Assembly (NCBI RefSeq): GCF_010667575.1
Contig: NZ_JAABNT010000012.1
Location: 62,001-126,000 of the forward strand
DNA from: Sulfitobacter sediminilitoris
GTDB taxonomy: Bacteria; Pseudomonadota; Alphaproteobacteria; Rhodobacterales; Rhodobacteraceae
Direction of reading: 5' to 3'
Length of the DNA: 64,000 nt
Made by a program: the position numbers and the translations under genes. Numbering within the stretch: the stretch's first letter is position 1; every line of letters starts with the position of its first letter. The notes under the pieces were generated by a model that saw nothing but the letters and a program-made list of their open reading frames with translations, did not search any database and was not told the DNA's origin. Positions 45,153-53,659 of this stretch are shown here, piece by piece.

Positions 45153-45168
45153 TGTCCCCGCGGGGACA
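45153..45168. other. parS-like centromere palindrome 4 (parA upstream)
   Basis: Perfect copy, extended to 18 bp (45152-45169), 11 bases before the parA start. This position suits both partition and autoregulation of parAB. Confidence 0.75.
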
Positions 45169-45601
45169 CCTGTAGTCCGGCAGTATCGCACCTTTTTTCA
45201 GGACGCTAATTACCGTCGTTTCATGATTAACGCTGAATTTGCGAAAAATGTAAATCTCAATATTATGACGATACGCCTTTATTCCTTGAGGCAAGCGCGA
45301 ATCGGAGGGCCTGCCCGACCTGATGCCAAAGCTGGGTAAAACAACGTGACAGCATTTGCAGTGTGAGACCCTAATAGGGGACAAAAGGCTCTGAATAGGG
45401 GACGCACTGGATGTCACCCAATACCTTTAATACCACGAATTTCATTCTGAATTAGGTAGGGCACATATTCAGGATCGAGCTAACCCTTGACAGAATCGCA
45501 ACTTTGGACGCAAATCAGGCAAGGCTTCGGAAAAGCGTTGAGTTTCTCTGAAAGCCAACAAACCGGACCCAAAGAGTTCGGACCATGAGGTAAGCAGCGC
45601 C
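45169..45601. other. Putative plasmid replication origin between parA and the replicase
   Basis: This 433-base gap has no credible gene. It contains two direct repeats of AATAGGGGAC (45373-45382 and 45394-45403), 21 bases apart (two helical turns). The first is part of CCCTA-A-TAGGG. AT-rich stretches with poly-T lie at 45190-45290. Location next to the replicase and the repeats suggest the origin. No standard DnaA box was found. Confidence 0.5.
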
Positions 45602-46309
45602 GTGTCGCTGCGGCAAGAGGCGGGCAGAGATATGCTCCAAAAAAAGGTGGCGGGGCCGGGGGCTGCCGCACGCAAATACGATTTGATCACGGCGTTAGGG
45701 GCGCATGCCCTGTCGTTGGGCAAGCATGATCAACGGCTGGTGCTGCGTCTGATCACCTTGATGACGGCGCGCTACAACTGGGCGCGGGATGAGTTGTCGA
45801 TCGGTCAGCGCGAGATTGCGCGGCTGTGGTCGTGCAACGAACGCACGGTCAAACGCGATATCGCCAAGCTGCGCGCCATGGGCTGGCTGGTGATCAAGCG
45901 GCAGGGGGCGCGGGGGCGTGTAACGACCTATGGGTTTGACACCGGTGCCATGCTGGATGCGACCAAGGGGATCTGGCCAGAGGTTGGTCCGGACTTCGCG
46001 CTCAGGCTTGAAGGCGTCCCGGCAGAGACGGTGGTGCCGTTCCCGGTACAAGGGACGGTTGCCGCGCCCGAGATTGACGACGCCACGGAATGGGCGCTGG
46101 CGCGGGCGGTGCTTTATGCAGAGGACGCAGGGCGGTTTGGTGCATGGCTTCAGGCGCTGACGCGCACGGGCAGGGCAGGGGGGCGGCTGACCCTCAGGGC
46201 GCCAAGCCGATTTCATGCCGCCTATGTCCAGACGCACCTTGAGGGCGTGTTGCTGCGCGCCTGCCAATCTGTCGATGGGGAGGTCAATGCGATTGAGATA
46301 ACCGACTGA
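45602..46309 (+). CDS. DnaA-like plasmid replication initiator
   Basis: 235 residues. The N-terminal part has a winged-helix region (LSIGQREIARLWSCNERTVK then MGWLVIKRQGARGRVT). The C-terminal ~80 residues (EWALARAVLYAEDAGRFGAWL, LRAPSRFHAAYVQTHLEGVL) resemble the DnaA-like replicases described for Roseobacter plasmids. GTG at 45602 is the longest start; ATG at 45632 (MLQKKVAG) is also possible. It is divergent from parA, as in DnaA-like replicons, and converges on hemE with only four bases between stops. Recognition is from pattern memory, not a search. Confidence 0.82.
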   Translation: MSLRQEAGRDMLQKKVAGPGAAARKYDLITALGAHALSLGKHDQRLVLRLITLMTARYNWARDELSIGQREIARLWSCNERTVKRDIAKLRAMGWLVIKRQGARGRVTTYGFDTGAMLDATKGIWPEVGPDFALRLEGVPAETVVPFPVQGTVAAPEIDDATEWALARAVLYAEDAGRFGAWLQALTRTGRAGGRLTLRAPSRFHAAYVQTHLEGVLLRACQSVDGEVNAIEITD

Positions 46310-46313
46310 CGGA

Positions 46314-47348
46314 TCAGCCGCCGCGCACAGTGTCGATCATCAGCTGCACATTCTCGGGGTCAGCATCCGGCGTGATCCCGTGGCCAAGGTTGAAAATATG
46401 TGGTCCCTTGGAGAAGGCTTTGACGATGCGCCGCGTCTCGGACACCAGCGCGTCACCGCCGGTCACCATGTGCGAGGAAGCAAGGTTGCCCTGAACGCAG
46501 CCGTCCTTCTGAACATGCTCTGCCGCCCATTCCGCCGTGACACCATCATCCAAAGCAACACAGTCCGCACCGATGGCTGCATGAGCGCCCTCAAACCGTT
46601 CGCCTGCGCCACGGGGGAAGGCGATGATCGGTGTATCGGGGTGCATGGCTTTGATTTCGGAGGTGATCCGCTGCATCGGGTTCAGAGAATAATCAACAAA
46701 ATCAGACCCCTGAAGGGAGCCAGCCCAGGAATCAAAGATCTTTACGACTTCTGCACCCGCTTTGATCTGTTCAGACAGATAGAGCACCGTCGCGTCGGTG
46801 ATCCGCTCAAGCAATGCCTCGAACACGGCGCGATTTTCGTCTTTCAGCGCGTGCGCTGGCCCCTGGTCCGGGGTGCCACGCCCGGCGACCATATAGGTCG
46901 CGACAGTCCAAGGCGCCCCGGCGAAACCGATCAGCGTGGTATCATCCGGCAGACCATTCGACAGGATCTTGACCGTCTCGTAGATGGGGTTCAGCGTGTC
47001 GTGGATGGCCTCAACCGGCTTGAGCGCGTCCACCTCGGCCTGTGTTGTGATCGTTGACAGGCGCGGGCCTTCGCCCGTGACAAACCAAAGGTCAGCACCG
47101 AGGGCCTGTGGCACCAGCAGAATGTCTGCAAACAGGATCGCGGCATCAAACCCGTATCGGCGGATTGGCTGGAACGTGACCTCTGCCGCCAGTTCGGGGT
47201 TGTAGCAGAGCGACAGAAAATCCCCTGCCTGCGCCCGCGTGGCCTTGTACTCTGGCAGGTAGCGACCCGCCTGTCGCATCATCCAGATCGGCGGTGTGGG
47301 CAGCGTTTCGCCCGCAAGCGCGCGCAGGATGGTTTTGTCTTTGCTCAT
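46314..47348 (-). CDS. hemE: Uroporphyrinogen decarboxylase
   Basis: 344 residues from the ATG at 47348. N-terminal signature [16 protein letters not shown] and second motif [15 protein letters not shown]. It converts uroporphyrinogen III to coproporphyrinogen III, feeding haem and bacteriochlorophyll. An in-frame upstream ATG at 47396 would add 16 residues. It is divergent from hemC, and a PpsR-type site lies between. Confidence 0.95.
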   Translation of the reverse strand: MSKDKTILRALAGETLPTPPIWMMRQAGRYLPEYKATRAQAGDFLSLCYNPELAAEVTFQPIRRYGFDAAILFADILLVPQALGADLWFVTGEGPRLSTITTQAEVDALKPVEAIHDTLNPIYETVKILSNGLPDDTTLIGFAGAPWTVATYMVAGRGTPDQGPAHALKDENRAVFEALLERITDATVLYLSEQIKAGAEVVKIFDSWAGSLQGSDFVDYSLNPMQRITSEIKAMHPDTPIIAFPRGAGERFEGAHAAIGADCVALDDGVTAEWAAEHVQKDGCVQGNLASSHMVTGGDALVSETRRIVKAFSKGPHIFNLGHGITPDADPENVQLMIDTVRGG

Positions 47349-47414
47349 GGCAGGTATTTCCCCGGAAAAAGTGTTTTGGGCATCATGCTTTTTCATGTGG
47401 ATAGATACAAGAGT

Positions 47415-47432
47415 TGTCAGCCCAAGTTTACA
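47415..47432. promoter_or_regulatory. PpsR/CrtJ-type site between hemE and hemC
   Basis: TGTCAGCCCAAGTTTACA is a full TGT-N12-ACA match in the 99-base divergent region, 16 bases before hemC. It shares TGTCAG and GTTTACA with the bchG site. Only one site is seen here. Confidence 0.65.
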
Positions 47433-47447
47433 GCGGTACGAAAGGGA

Positions 47448-48395
47448 ATGAGTTTCGAATTACCCACCCCGCTAACACCCCTGAATATTGGCACACGTGG
47501 CTCGCCTTTGGCGTTGGCGCAGGCGCATGAAACGCGTGAAAGATTGGCGAAGGCATTCGACCTGCCGTTCGAGGCGTTCACCATCGTCGTGATCAAGACG
47601 ACAGGAGACAAGATCATCGACCGGCCACTGAAAGAGATCGGCGGCAAGGGTCTGTTCACACGCGAGATTGAGGACGACATGCTGTCGGGCAAGATCGACA
47701 TCGCGGTGCATTCGATGAAGGATATGCCGACACTTCAGCCCGTAGGCCTCGTGTTAGAGACGTATTTGCCGCGCGAAGACGTGCGCGATGCGTTCATCTC
47801 GCCACGTGCGAAGGGGCTGGACGAGCTGGCCGCCGGTACTGTGGTGGGGACGTCAAGCTTGCGCAGGCGCGCGCAGCTGAAATTGCGGCGACCCGATCTG
47901 GAAGTGGTGGAGTTTCGCGGCAACCTGCAAACCCGGCTGATGAAGCTGGAGCAGGGGGTGGCAGAGGCCACGTTCCTTGCCATGGCCGGGCTGAACCGTC
48001 TGGGAATGGACGAGGTGCCCAAGACCGCGATTGAAGTAGAGACGATGCTGCCTGCGGTGGCGCAGGGTGCCATCGGGATTGAGCGGCGTGTGGATGACAT
48101 GCGGATGGCCGAGATGCTGGAGGCCATTCACGATAAGCCCACAGGGCAGCGCCTTGCGGCAGAGCGGGCGTTTCTGGAGGCACTGGATGGGTCGTGCGAG
48201 ACGCCGATTGCCGGGCTGGCCGATCTGGACGGCACAGAGATACACCTGCGCGGCGAAGTGCTGCGCCCGGATGGGTCAGAGGCGATTGATGATGCGCTGC
48301 GCTGTCCGGTCGAGGACGGGGCCGAGGCAGGGCGCGAGATGGCGCAGAAGTTGCTGGCGCAGGCAGGCGAGGGGTTCTTTGACTGGCGCAGCTAG
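47448..48395 (+). CDS. hemC: Porphobilinogen deaminase (hydroxymethylbilane synthase)
   Basis: 315 residues from the ATG at 47448 (AAAGGGA upstream). N-terminal [20 protein letters not shown], then [18 protein letters not shown] and the cofactor-binding Cys in [12 protein letters not shown]. It makes hydroxymethylbilane from four porphobilinogens. Its TAG stop shares the palindrome CTAG with the stop of the convergent toxin gene. Confidence 0.95.
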   Translation: MSFELPTPLTPLNIGTRGSPLALAQAHETRERLAKAFDLPFEAFTIVVIKTTGDKIIDRPLKEIGGKGLFTREIEDDMLSGKIDIAVHSMKDMPTLQPVGLVLETYLPREDVRDAFISPRAKGLDELAAGTVVGTSSLRRRAQLKLRRPDLEVVEFRGNLQTRLMKLEQGVAEATFLAMAGLNRLGMDEVPKTAIEVETMLPAVAQGAIGIERRVDDMRMAEMLEAIHDKPTGQRLAAERAFLEALDGSCETPIAGLADLDGTEIHLRGEVLRPDGSEAIDDALRCPVEDGAEAGREMAQKLLAQAGEGFFDWRS

Positions 48396-48748
48396 TTGGC
48401 TTTGAACCGCTCCGAAAGCTTCTCCAACTTGGCTGGCAGATCGCTTCTCTCGTGAAGGAAGTCGATGATCAGATACTCGTCACCGATTTCCGCAAAAACG
48501 ATGAAATGGGACTCGGCCTTTGCCAGCAGCAATGGCGTGTCAGGGAACTCAGCCGAGAACGAGGCAGGTCTGCGATAGAACACATCGCCCTTCAGCAAGG
48601 CGTCGCAGCGACTGAGCAGGGCGGAAAGGTAGACATCAGCCTGACCGGGGCCAAAGTTTTCCATTGTCCATAGGGCGATATCTTCGAGGGTTTGTGCAGC
48701 GGTTGGGGTGAACGTAATATATTTACCCAACCTGCTGTTTTCCCTCAA
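48392..48748 (-). CDS. parE: ParE/RelE-family toxin
   Basis: Up to 118 residues. ITFTPTAAQTLEDIALWTMENFG near the N-terminus is the RelE/ParE pattern, and SHFIVFAEIGDEYLIIDFLHER is the typical C-terminal beta region. Starts are TTG codons at 48748 (AAGGA upstream) or 48730. It overlaps the antitoxin gene by 8-26 bases. ParE toxins inhibit DNA gyrase. Likely role: post-segregational stabilisation of the replicon. Confidence 0.82.
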   Translation of the reverse strand: MRENSRLGKYITFTPTAAQTLEDIALWTMENFGPGQADVYLSALLSRCDALLKGDVFYRRPASFSAEFPDTPLLLAKAESHFIVFAEIGDEYLIIDFLHERSDLPAKLEKLSERFKAN

Positions 48749-49001
48749 AGCGTTCCTTGGCGCGGGCGAAGGCGCGGCGCATCACTTCCTCGGCCGTCCC
48801 TTCAGCGCGTTGACCTGAATGGGCCTCTTTGAGACCTTCCTCCAGGCGTGCACGCAGGGCATCAAGCTCTGCTTCTTCTTGCTCCAACAGCCTCAGACCG
48901 GCCCGCAACGCTTCGGAGGCATTCTGGTATCGGCCTGACGCGATCAGGTCATTTACCAATTTGTCCTGGTGATCCGTGAGAACAACATTGCGCGTGGTCA
49001 T
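48723..49001 (-). CDS. parD: ParD-family antitoxin
   Basis: 92 residues from the ATG at 49001. The ribbon-helix-helix N-terminus is MTTRNVVLTDHQDKLVNDLI, followed by ASGRYQNASEALRAGLRLLE, the ParD signature, and a charged helical tail that would wrap the toxin. It precedes and overlaps the toxin gene, the usual order. Autoregulation is expected through the upstream inverted repeat. Confidence 0.87.
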   Translation of the reverse strand: MTTRNVVLTDHQDKLVNDLIASGRYQNASEALRAGLRLLEQEEAELDALRARLEEGLKEAHSGQRAEGTAEEVMRRAFARAKERFEGKQQVG

Positions 49002-49025
49002 CGGTGTGGCCCCTTTATTCGGTAA

Positions 49026-49040
49026 TGGCAATATATGCCA
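49026..49040 (-). promoter_or_regulatory. Inverted repeat, probable ParD operator
   Basis: TGGCA-ATATA-TGCCA lies 25 bases before the parD start codon. Short symmetric sites with AT-rich centres are typical autorepression operators of toxin-antitoxin promoters. Confidence 0.55.
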
Positions 49041-49077
49041 ATCGCGGCCGCCCGCCAAGTGCCGGGTCAACAGCGGG

Positions 49078-49656
49078 TCAGACCGGCTTGCGCCAGATCG
49101 CGATTTCACTGGGTTGCTTTGACAACGTGGGTTCGGGCTTGAGGGGCAGGGGCAGTATCCATTCCTCTTCGGTCCCCGGTGTCATGCGATGGCCGCCGAA
49201 ACAACGCATCAAGGCCTGCATCCCGCGGTTTTCATGGTGCAGGAGGGCGGTGAACCTTTCGATCCCGCGCGCATGCGCTGCCCGCGCCATCGTGCGCAGT
49301 AACAACGACCCAAGCCCCAACCGTTGGTGACTGTCGATGATTGTCAGCGCGAATTCAGCGTCTTTTGCCCCTTCGGAAAGCCGCACAAAGCGGGCGGTCG
49401 CCAATGGCAAGTCCGCTTCAACCCCTACAGAGACCGCACCGATGGCGAAATGCTCATCTGTGTTGCTTTCGGTGAACTGGTCCAGCTCTGCTTCGGACAG
49501 TTGGCTGTGCGGGGCGAGGAAACGAAAGAAACGGGACTGTTTGGACAGCTTTTCAAAGCCGTCGCGCATCAGGCGGCGGTCGTCCGGGCCAATCTCTCGG
49601 ATCAGCACGATTTCACCGTTGCGCAGGACCGCGCGGAAAGGAAGTTTTGCTGTCAT
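49078..49656 (-). CDS. GNAT-family N-acetyltransferase
   Basis: 192 residues. The acetyl-CoA-binding motif region is DSHQRLGLGSLLLRTMARAA, preceded by FALTIID. The N-terminus RNGEIVLIREIGPDDRRLMRDGF resembles acetyltransferase domains of unknown substrate. It lies between parDE and hemA on the same strand, with no evident link to photosynthesis. Acetyltransferases are sometimes toxins, but this one lacks an adjacent RHH partner of its own. Confidence 0.8.
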   Translation of the reverse strand: MTAKLPFRAVLRNGEIVLIREIGPDDRRLMRDGFEKLSKQSRFFRFLAPHSQLSEAELDQFTESNTDEHFAIGAVSVGVEADLPLATARFVRLSEGAKDAEFALTIIDSHQRLGLGSLLLRTMARAAHARGIERFTALLHHENRGMQALMRCFGGHRMTPGTEEEWILPLPLKPEPTLSKQPSEIAIWRKPV

Positions 49657-49724
49657 GACAGAGAACTAACCTTTCCAGCCTCAGCAAGGTTCCGCAATCA
49701 GGCACCAATCATGTCCCGGTGACG

Positions 49725-50939
49725 CTAGGCCACAGCGTGGCTGATCGCACATTGCTTCCACAGATGCGACAGCGCATCGACAAGATAGGCGATGTCCTTG
49801 TCTGTATGCAACGGTGAGGGGGTAAAGCGCAGGCGTTCTGTCCCCTTGGGGACGGTAGGATAGTTGATGGGTTGCACGTAGATCCCCCATTCTTCCATCA
49901 GATAATCGGCCAGCATGCGCGTCTTGACCGGATCCTTGATCATCACCGGGATGATGTGGCTGTCGTTCATCATATGCGGAATGCCTGCCTGATCCAGCAT
50001 CTGGCGCAGCTTGGCGACCTGTTGTTTCTGGCGCTCGCGTTCCGTTGAGCTTTCTTTCAGGTGCATGATCGAGGCGCGCGCAGCGGCGGCCACGGCAGGG
50101 GGCAGGGCGGTCGTGAAGATGAAGCCGGAGGCAAAGCTGCGGATGAAGTCGCAAAGGGCGGCGGAGCCGGTGATGTAGCCGCCCACGACGCCGAAGGCCT
50201 TGCCAAGGGTGCCCTCGATCAGGGTGATGCGATCCGCGAGGCCTTCGCGCTCTGACACACCGCCGCCACGGGGGCCGTACATGCCAACGGCATGGACTTC
50301 GTCGAGGTAGGTCATCGCGCCGTATTTCTCGGCCACTTCGACGATCTCGCGCATCGGGCAGATGTCGCCGTCCATCGAATATACACTCTCAAATGCGACG
50401 ATCTTCGGGGCGTTGGCGGGCAGGGCTGCCAGCTTGGCTTCGAGGTCTTTCACGTCGTTGTGCTGCCAGATTACCTTTTTGGCACGGGAATGGCGGATGC
50501 CTTCGATCATGGAAGCATGGTTGCCGCTGTCGGAAAGGATCACGCAGTTCTCAAGGCGGCTGCCCAGACAGGACAAAGCGGCCCAGTTAGAGACATATCC
50601 TGAGGTAAAGAGCAGGGCCGCTTCCTTGCCGTGCAGGTCGGCCAGTTCCGCCTCAAGCAGCAAGTGGTCGTGGTTGGTGCCCGAGATGTTGCGCGTGCCG
50701 CCGGCACCGGTTCCTGTGCGCTGCACCGCTTCGCACATGGCGTCGATCACCAGCGGGTTCTGTCCCATGCCAAGGTAGTCGTTCGAGCACCAGACGGTCA
50801 CGTCGCGCTTTTCACCGTCCACGTGGTTGGCCGCGCGCGGGAACTTGCCCGCTTTACGCTCTAACTCAGCGAAATAACGATAGTTGCCCTCTTGCTTGAG
50901 TTGGTCGAGCTGGGACTGAAAAAGGGCATCAAAGTTCAT
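49725..50939 (-). CDS. hemA: 5-Aminolevulinate synthase
   Basis: 404 residues, PLP enzyme of the alpha-oxoamine synthase family. Motifs include [31 protein letters not shown] and [15 protein letters not shown] with the PLP Lys. It condenses glycine and succinyl-CoA, committing carbon to tetrapyrroles. It overlaps the puhE stop by 11 bases and is the last gene of the bch-puh superoperon. Confidence 0.96.
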   Translation of the reverse strand: MNFDALFQSQLDQLKQEGNYRYFAELERKAGKFPRAANHVDGEKRDVTVWCSNDYLGMGQNPLVIDAMCEAVQRTGTGAGGTRNISGTNHDHLLLEAELADLHGKEAALLFTSGYVSNWAALSCLGSRLENCVILSDSGNHASMIEGIRHSRAKKVIWQHNDVKDLEAKLAALPANAPKIVAFESVYSMDGDICPMREIVEVAEKYGAMTYLDEVHAVGMYGPRGGGVSEREGLADRITLIEGTLGKAFGVVGGYITGSAALCDFIRSFASGFIFTTALPPAVAAAARASIMHLKESSTERERQKQQVAKLRQMLDQAGIPHMMNDSHIIPVMIKDPVKTRMLADYLMEEWGIYVQPINYPTVPKGTERLRFTPSPLHTDKDIAYLVDALSHLWKQCAISHAVA

Positions 50940-51729
50940 GGGTCTGGTCCTTCGTTACTTGTGTCGTCTCGGGCAGCATCCAGCGCCAAAGCTTGGCGTC
51001 GGGCAGGGGGACCACCATCAGCCAGTGTTCAAGCGTGGCGAGGGTCGCCAGCGCGGTGAGCAGGGCGAAACCGGCAAGGGCTTCGGGAGAGGGGGCCGAA
51101 AACATGCGTTCGGCAAAACAGGCGGCTGTGATCGACAGGAACGTGACACCGATGGGAAAGGCCATGGTGATCGGACCTTGCCGGAAATAGCTTTTGAGGT
51201 GCTGTAGGGGCTGCGGCACGAATTCGGTGTTGATGCGCGGCACGCCGAAGAACAGGTTCAGCTTGGCCGAGATGCGCGCAGCGAACAGGATCAGATAGGA
51301 CCAGAAGGCCACGGTGTTTTCCGCGCCCCGCGTGACGTTGAGGATGATCAACAACGCAAAAAGCAGCAGCAGTTCGTGGTGGCTGACCGTGTGCCATGCA
51401 CGGATGAAGCGCGGTTTGCCTGTCAGGCCGGCGGGGCAGGGGCGGCGTTCGGGGCCGGTGATGACGCCCGCAAGGAAGGCCAGTTCGATCCAGCCCCAGA
51501 TCAGCAGGGTGCTGAGGAAAGCGATGTAGACGTTCAGGATTGTCATTTCCGTTGACGAAACGACCAATCCTGCAACGCCGAGAGCCGCCAATGGGATCGA
51601 CAGGAACACGTTGCGGCCGTGGGCCACCGCGTCGCCTCCGTCGGCGCGCCGCACGACAAGCAGGATCGCCCCGGTGAAAAACCACCAGGCGAAAACGGCT
51701 ATCAATGCGGCGATCCATGGGGACGTCAC
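50929..51729 (-). CDS. puhE: PuhE photosynthetic complex assembly protein
   Basis: 266 residues from GTG 51729 (AAGGAACCACC upstream); the longer frame reads into acsF. About seven hydrophobic segments (for example [20 protein letters not shown]) and the conserved-looking [18 protein letters not shown]. PuhE proteins modulate RC/LH1 assembly or bacteriochlorophyll supply. Ten bases after acsF, and overlapping hemA. Confidence 0.9.
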   Translation of the reverse strand: MTSPWIAALIAVFAWWFFTGAILLVVRRADGGDAVAHGRNVFLSIPLAALGVAGLVVSSTEMTILNVYIAFLSTLLIWGWIELAFLAGVITGPERRPCPAGLTGKPRFIRAWHTVSHHELLLLFALLIILNVTRGAENTVAFWSYLILFAARISAKLNLFFGVPRINTEFVPQPLQHLKSYFRQGPITMAFPIGVTFLSITAACFAERMFSAPSPEALAGFALLTALATLATLEHWLMVVPLPDAKLWRWMLPETTQVTKDQTHEL

Positions 51730-51739
51730 GGTGGTTCCT

Positions 51740-52870
51740 TCAGTAAGCCGGTTCAAGGCGCGGGCTGTCGGGCACCGCGTTTTTCTTGGCCGGGATGGTG
51801 TAGAGCGACACGAAAGCATAGGCCGCCTTGGCCATGCCAGCAACGCGTGAAGCTGTGCCGGTGATGCCGCCCTTGGCCTTGCCTGCGGCGACCTGACGGG
51901 ATGCTGCTTCCATGCGGTCGAGGTTCGGTCGCCAGCGCGGGTGGTCGATGTCGAGCGTTAGCGGGAAGACCTGCTTGGATATTTCGGAGGTTTTGCGGAA
52001 GACCTCCTGTCCGTACCACGTGGTATCGACGCCAAGTGCATCGTGGAAGACGGGGCGTTGGTGGTCGCGAACCCACATGGTTGAGTACACAGCGGTGAGG
52101 AAGAATTTGATCCAAAGCTTGTTGCCGAAGCTTTCGGTCAATTTAGGGTCTGTTTTCATCAGCAGGGCAAAGGCCTCGCCATGGCTGAACTCGTCGTTGC
52201 ACCACTCGCGGAACCACTTGAAGATCGGGTGAAAGCGATGCTCTGGATGCTCCTCCAAGTGGCGGAAGATGGTGATGTATCTCGCATAGCCGATCTTTTC
52301 CGACAGGTACGTGGCGTAGTAGATGAACTTGGGCCGGAAATATGTGTATTTCTTTTGCTGGGTGAGAAAGCCGAGGTTCACGCGGATCCCTGCCTCGCGC
52401 AGGGCGTCGTTGATGAACCCGGCGTGCCGGGCTTCGTCCCGTGCCATCAGTTGGAACAGGGTCGTGATGTCCTCGTTGGCACCACGCCGCTTCATTTCCT
52501 TGTAAAGCACGCAGCCGGAGAATTCGGCGGTGCAGGAGGAGATCAGGAAGTCGATGAATTCAGCCTTCAGCTTGGGCTCCATCCCGTCCCAATCGACGGT
52601 GTCCCAGTCCTCGTTTTTCTTGAAATGCCCCTTGTTAGGGTCTGCTTTCATCTGCCCGATCAGCACGTCCCATTCATCGCGCACAGGGCTGACGTCAATC
52701 GCGTCCATCTCATCGAAGTCAGTTGTGTAGAAGCGCGGGGTCAGCAGGGTGTTCTGCATCGCGACTTCGGTTGCCATTTCCGAGGTCATGGGCTGCGTAT
52801 CAAGCGCATCCTGAGCGGCCAGTGCCTCTTCGGCTGTGTTGGCGAAGGCGGAGTGTACAGGGGCGTTCAT
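51740..52870 (-). CDS. acsF: Aerobic Mg-protoporphyrin IX monomethyl ester (oxidative) cyclase
   Basis: 376 residues, diiron protein. Ligand motifs include LISSCTAEFSGCVLYKEM and LMARDEARHAGFINDAL (EXXH). It forms ring E using O2. No anaerobic bchE is seen in the window, which fits an aerobic phototroph. Its ATG overlaps the stop of the preceding small gene (ATGA). Confidence 0.96.
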   Translation of the reverse strand: MNAPVHSAFANTAEEALAAQDALDTQPMTSEMATEVAMQNTLLTPRFYTTDFDEMDAIDVSPVRDEWDVLIGQMKADPNKGHFKKNEDWDTVDWDGMEPKLKAEFIDFLISSCTAEFSGCVLYKEMKRRGANEDITTLFQLMARDEARHAGFINDALREAGIRVNLGFLTQQKKYTYFRPKFIYYATYLSEKIGYARYITIFRHLEEHPEHRFHPIFKWFREWCNDEFSHGEAFALLMKTDPKLTESFGNKLWIKFFLTAVYSTMWVRDHQRPVFHDALGVDTTWYGQEVFRKTSEISKQVFPLTLDIDHPRWRPNLDRMEAASRQVAAGKAKGGITGTASRVAGMAKAAYAFVSLYTIPAKKNAVPDSPRLEPAY

Positions 52871-53163
52871 GTTAGCACCTCTTCGGAGAAGGAAAACTCG
52901 CAGAGCTCCATGAATTCGAAGTCCCCGGTCATCCGGGTCCAGAGCTGCTCCAGCTTGCTGGCACGGGTGATGGTGGCGGTGCGGTCTTCCTCGACGATCT
53001 CGCCGTAGGGGGCCATGATTTCCGGGCCTTGGACCAGCACGCTGTCACCGGGATAGATGACCGCGCCGTTGTTGAATTTCACATGCGCTGAAAGCTCTTC
53101 AAAGCGGTGCGATATGGTGACGGTGCAGGGCGCCGTCTCTTTTGATCTTGTTAGCAGTCCCAT
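52867..53163 (-). CDS. Small conserved-position PGC protein between puhC and acsF, function unknown
   Basis: 98 residues with no signal peptide or membrane segment. The C-terminal half is acidic (IVEEDRTATITRASKLEQLW...ELCEFSFSEEVLT), and YPGDSVLVQGPEI suggests a small beta structure. It is translationally coupled to acsF through an ATGA overlap and sits 20 bases after puhC. A small gene occurs at this position in other Rhodobacteraceae clusters as I recall. A role with the cyclase is inferred only from coupling. Confidence 0.75.
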   Translation of the reverse strand: MGLLTRSKETAPCTVTISHRFEELSAHVKFNNGAVIYPGDSVLVQGPEIMAPYGEIVEEDRTATITRASKLEQLWTRMTGDFEFMELCEFSFSEEVLT

Positions 53164-53183
53164 GGTGTTGTCCCTTTCATGGT

Positions 53184-53654
53184 TCAGTCCAGCAGCCTGG
53201 CGAAAGCTGCAACGTTGTCCGCGCCGTACCCGATCAGTTCGATGGACCAGTCGGTGGCGGGGTCGATGATGGCTGTATGGCCGTTGGCGCGCCGTACCAG
53301 GCGCAAGGGGGTATTGGCTGTGACCCCCTCCAGTTTGCGGGTGCGTTTGACGGCGACCCAGATGACGTCGATGAAACCGGCGCGATTTTCCTGCGACATG
53401 GCGATTTCCGCGCCTGTCGCGTCCAGCACGCGCACGCCGTCGTTTCGGGTGCCCTCAAGTGTGATGGCGGTTTCCTGCACGATTGCGCTGGCTTGAGGCA
53501 CGCCGCGCATGGGTTGATCGGTGAGGCGGGCAAAGGCCACGATGGCAAGCGAGGCTGCCATCAAGCCGAACATCGCGAGAACCAGCACACGCGGGACCAT
53601 TTCGCGGTCGCGCATTTTCATCTGATTGGCTAGGGAAGATGTCTGATGGGCCAT
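53184..53654 (-). CDS. puhC: PuhC photosynthetic complex assembly protein
   Basis: 156 residues from the ATG at 53654. One N-terminal membrane segment (VPRVLVLAMFGLMAASLAIVAF) and a periplasmic domain. Position after puhB and size match PuhC, needed for RC-LH1 assembly in R. capsulatus. It lies five bases after puhB. Confidence 0.9.
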   Translation of the reverse strand: MAHQTSSLANQMKMRDREMVPRVLVLAMFGLMAASLAIVAFARLTDQPMRGVPQASAIVQETAITLEGTRNDGVRVLDATGAEIAMSQENRAGFIDVIWVAVKRTRKLEGVTANTPLRLVRRANGHTAIIDPATDWSIELIGYGADNVAAFARLLD

Positions 53655-53659
53655 GTCTT

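Noticed and set aside
45142..45417. N-terminal extension of parA to 45417
   Set aside because: It would read through the parS palindrome and iteron-like repeats and looks unlike protein; ParA homology begins after 45141.
49078..49656. GNAT gene as a third toxin component (TacT-like)
   Set aside because: No ribbon-helix-helix antitoxin is coupled to it, and the ParDE pair is complete without it.
49839..49854. parS-like TGTCCCCTTGGGGACG
   Set aside because: It lies in the codons for the conserved hemA motif VPKGTERLR and lacks the CGCG core, so protein coding explains it.
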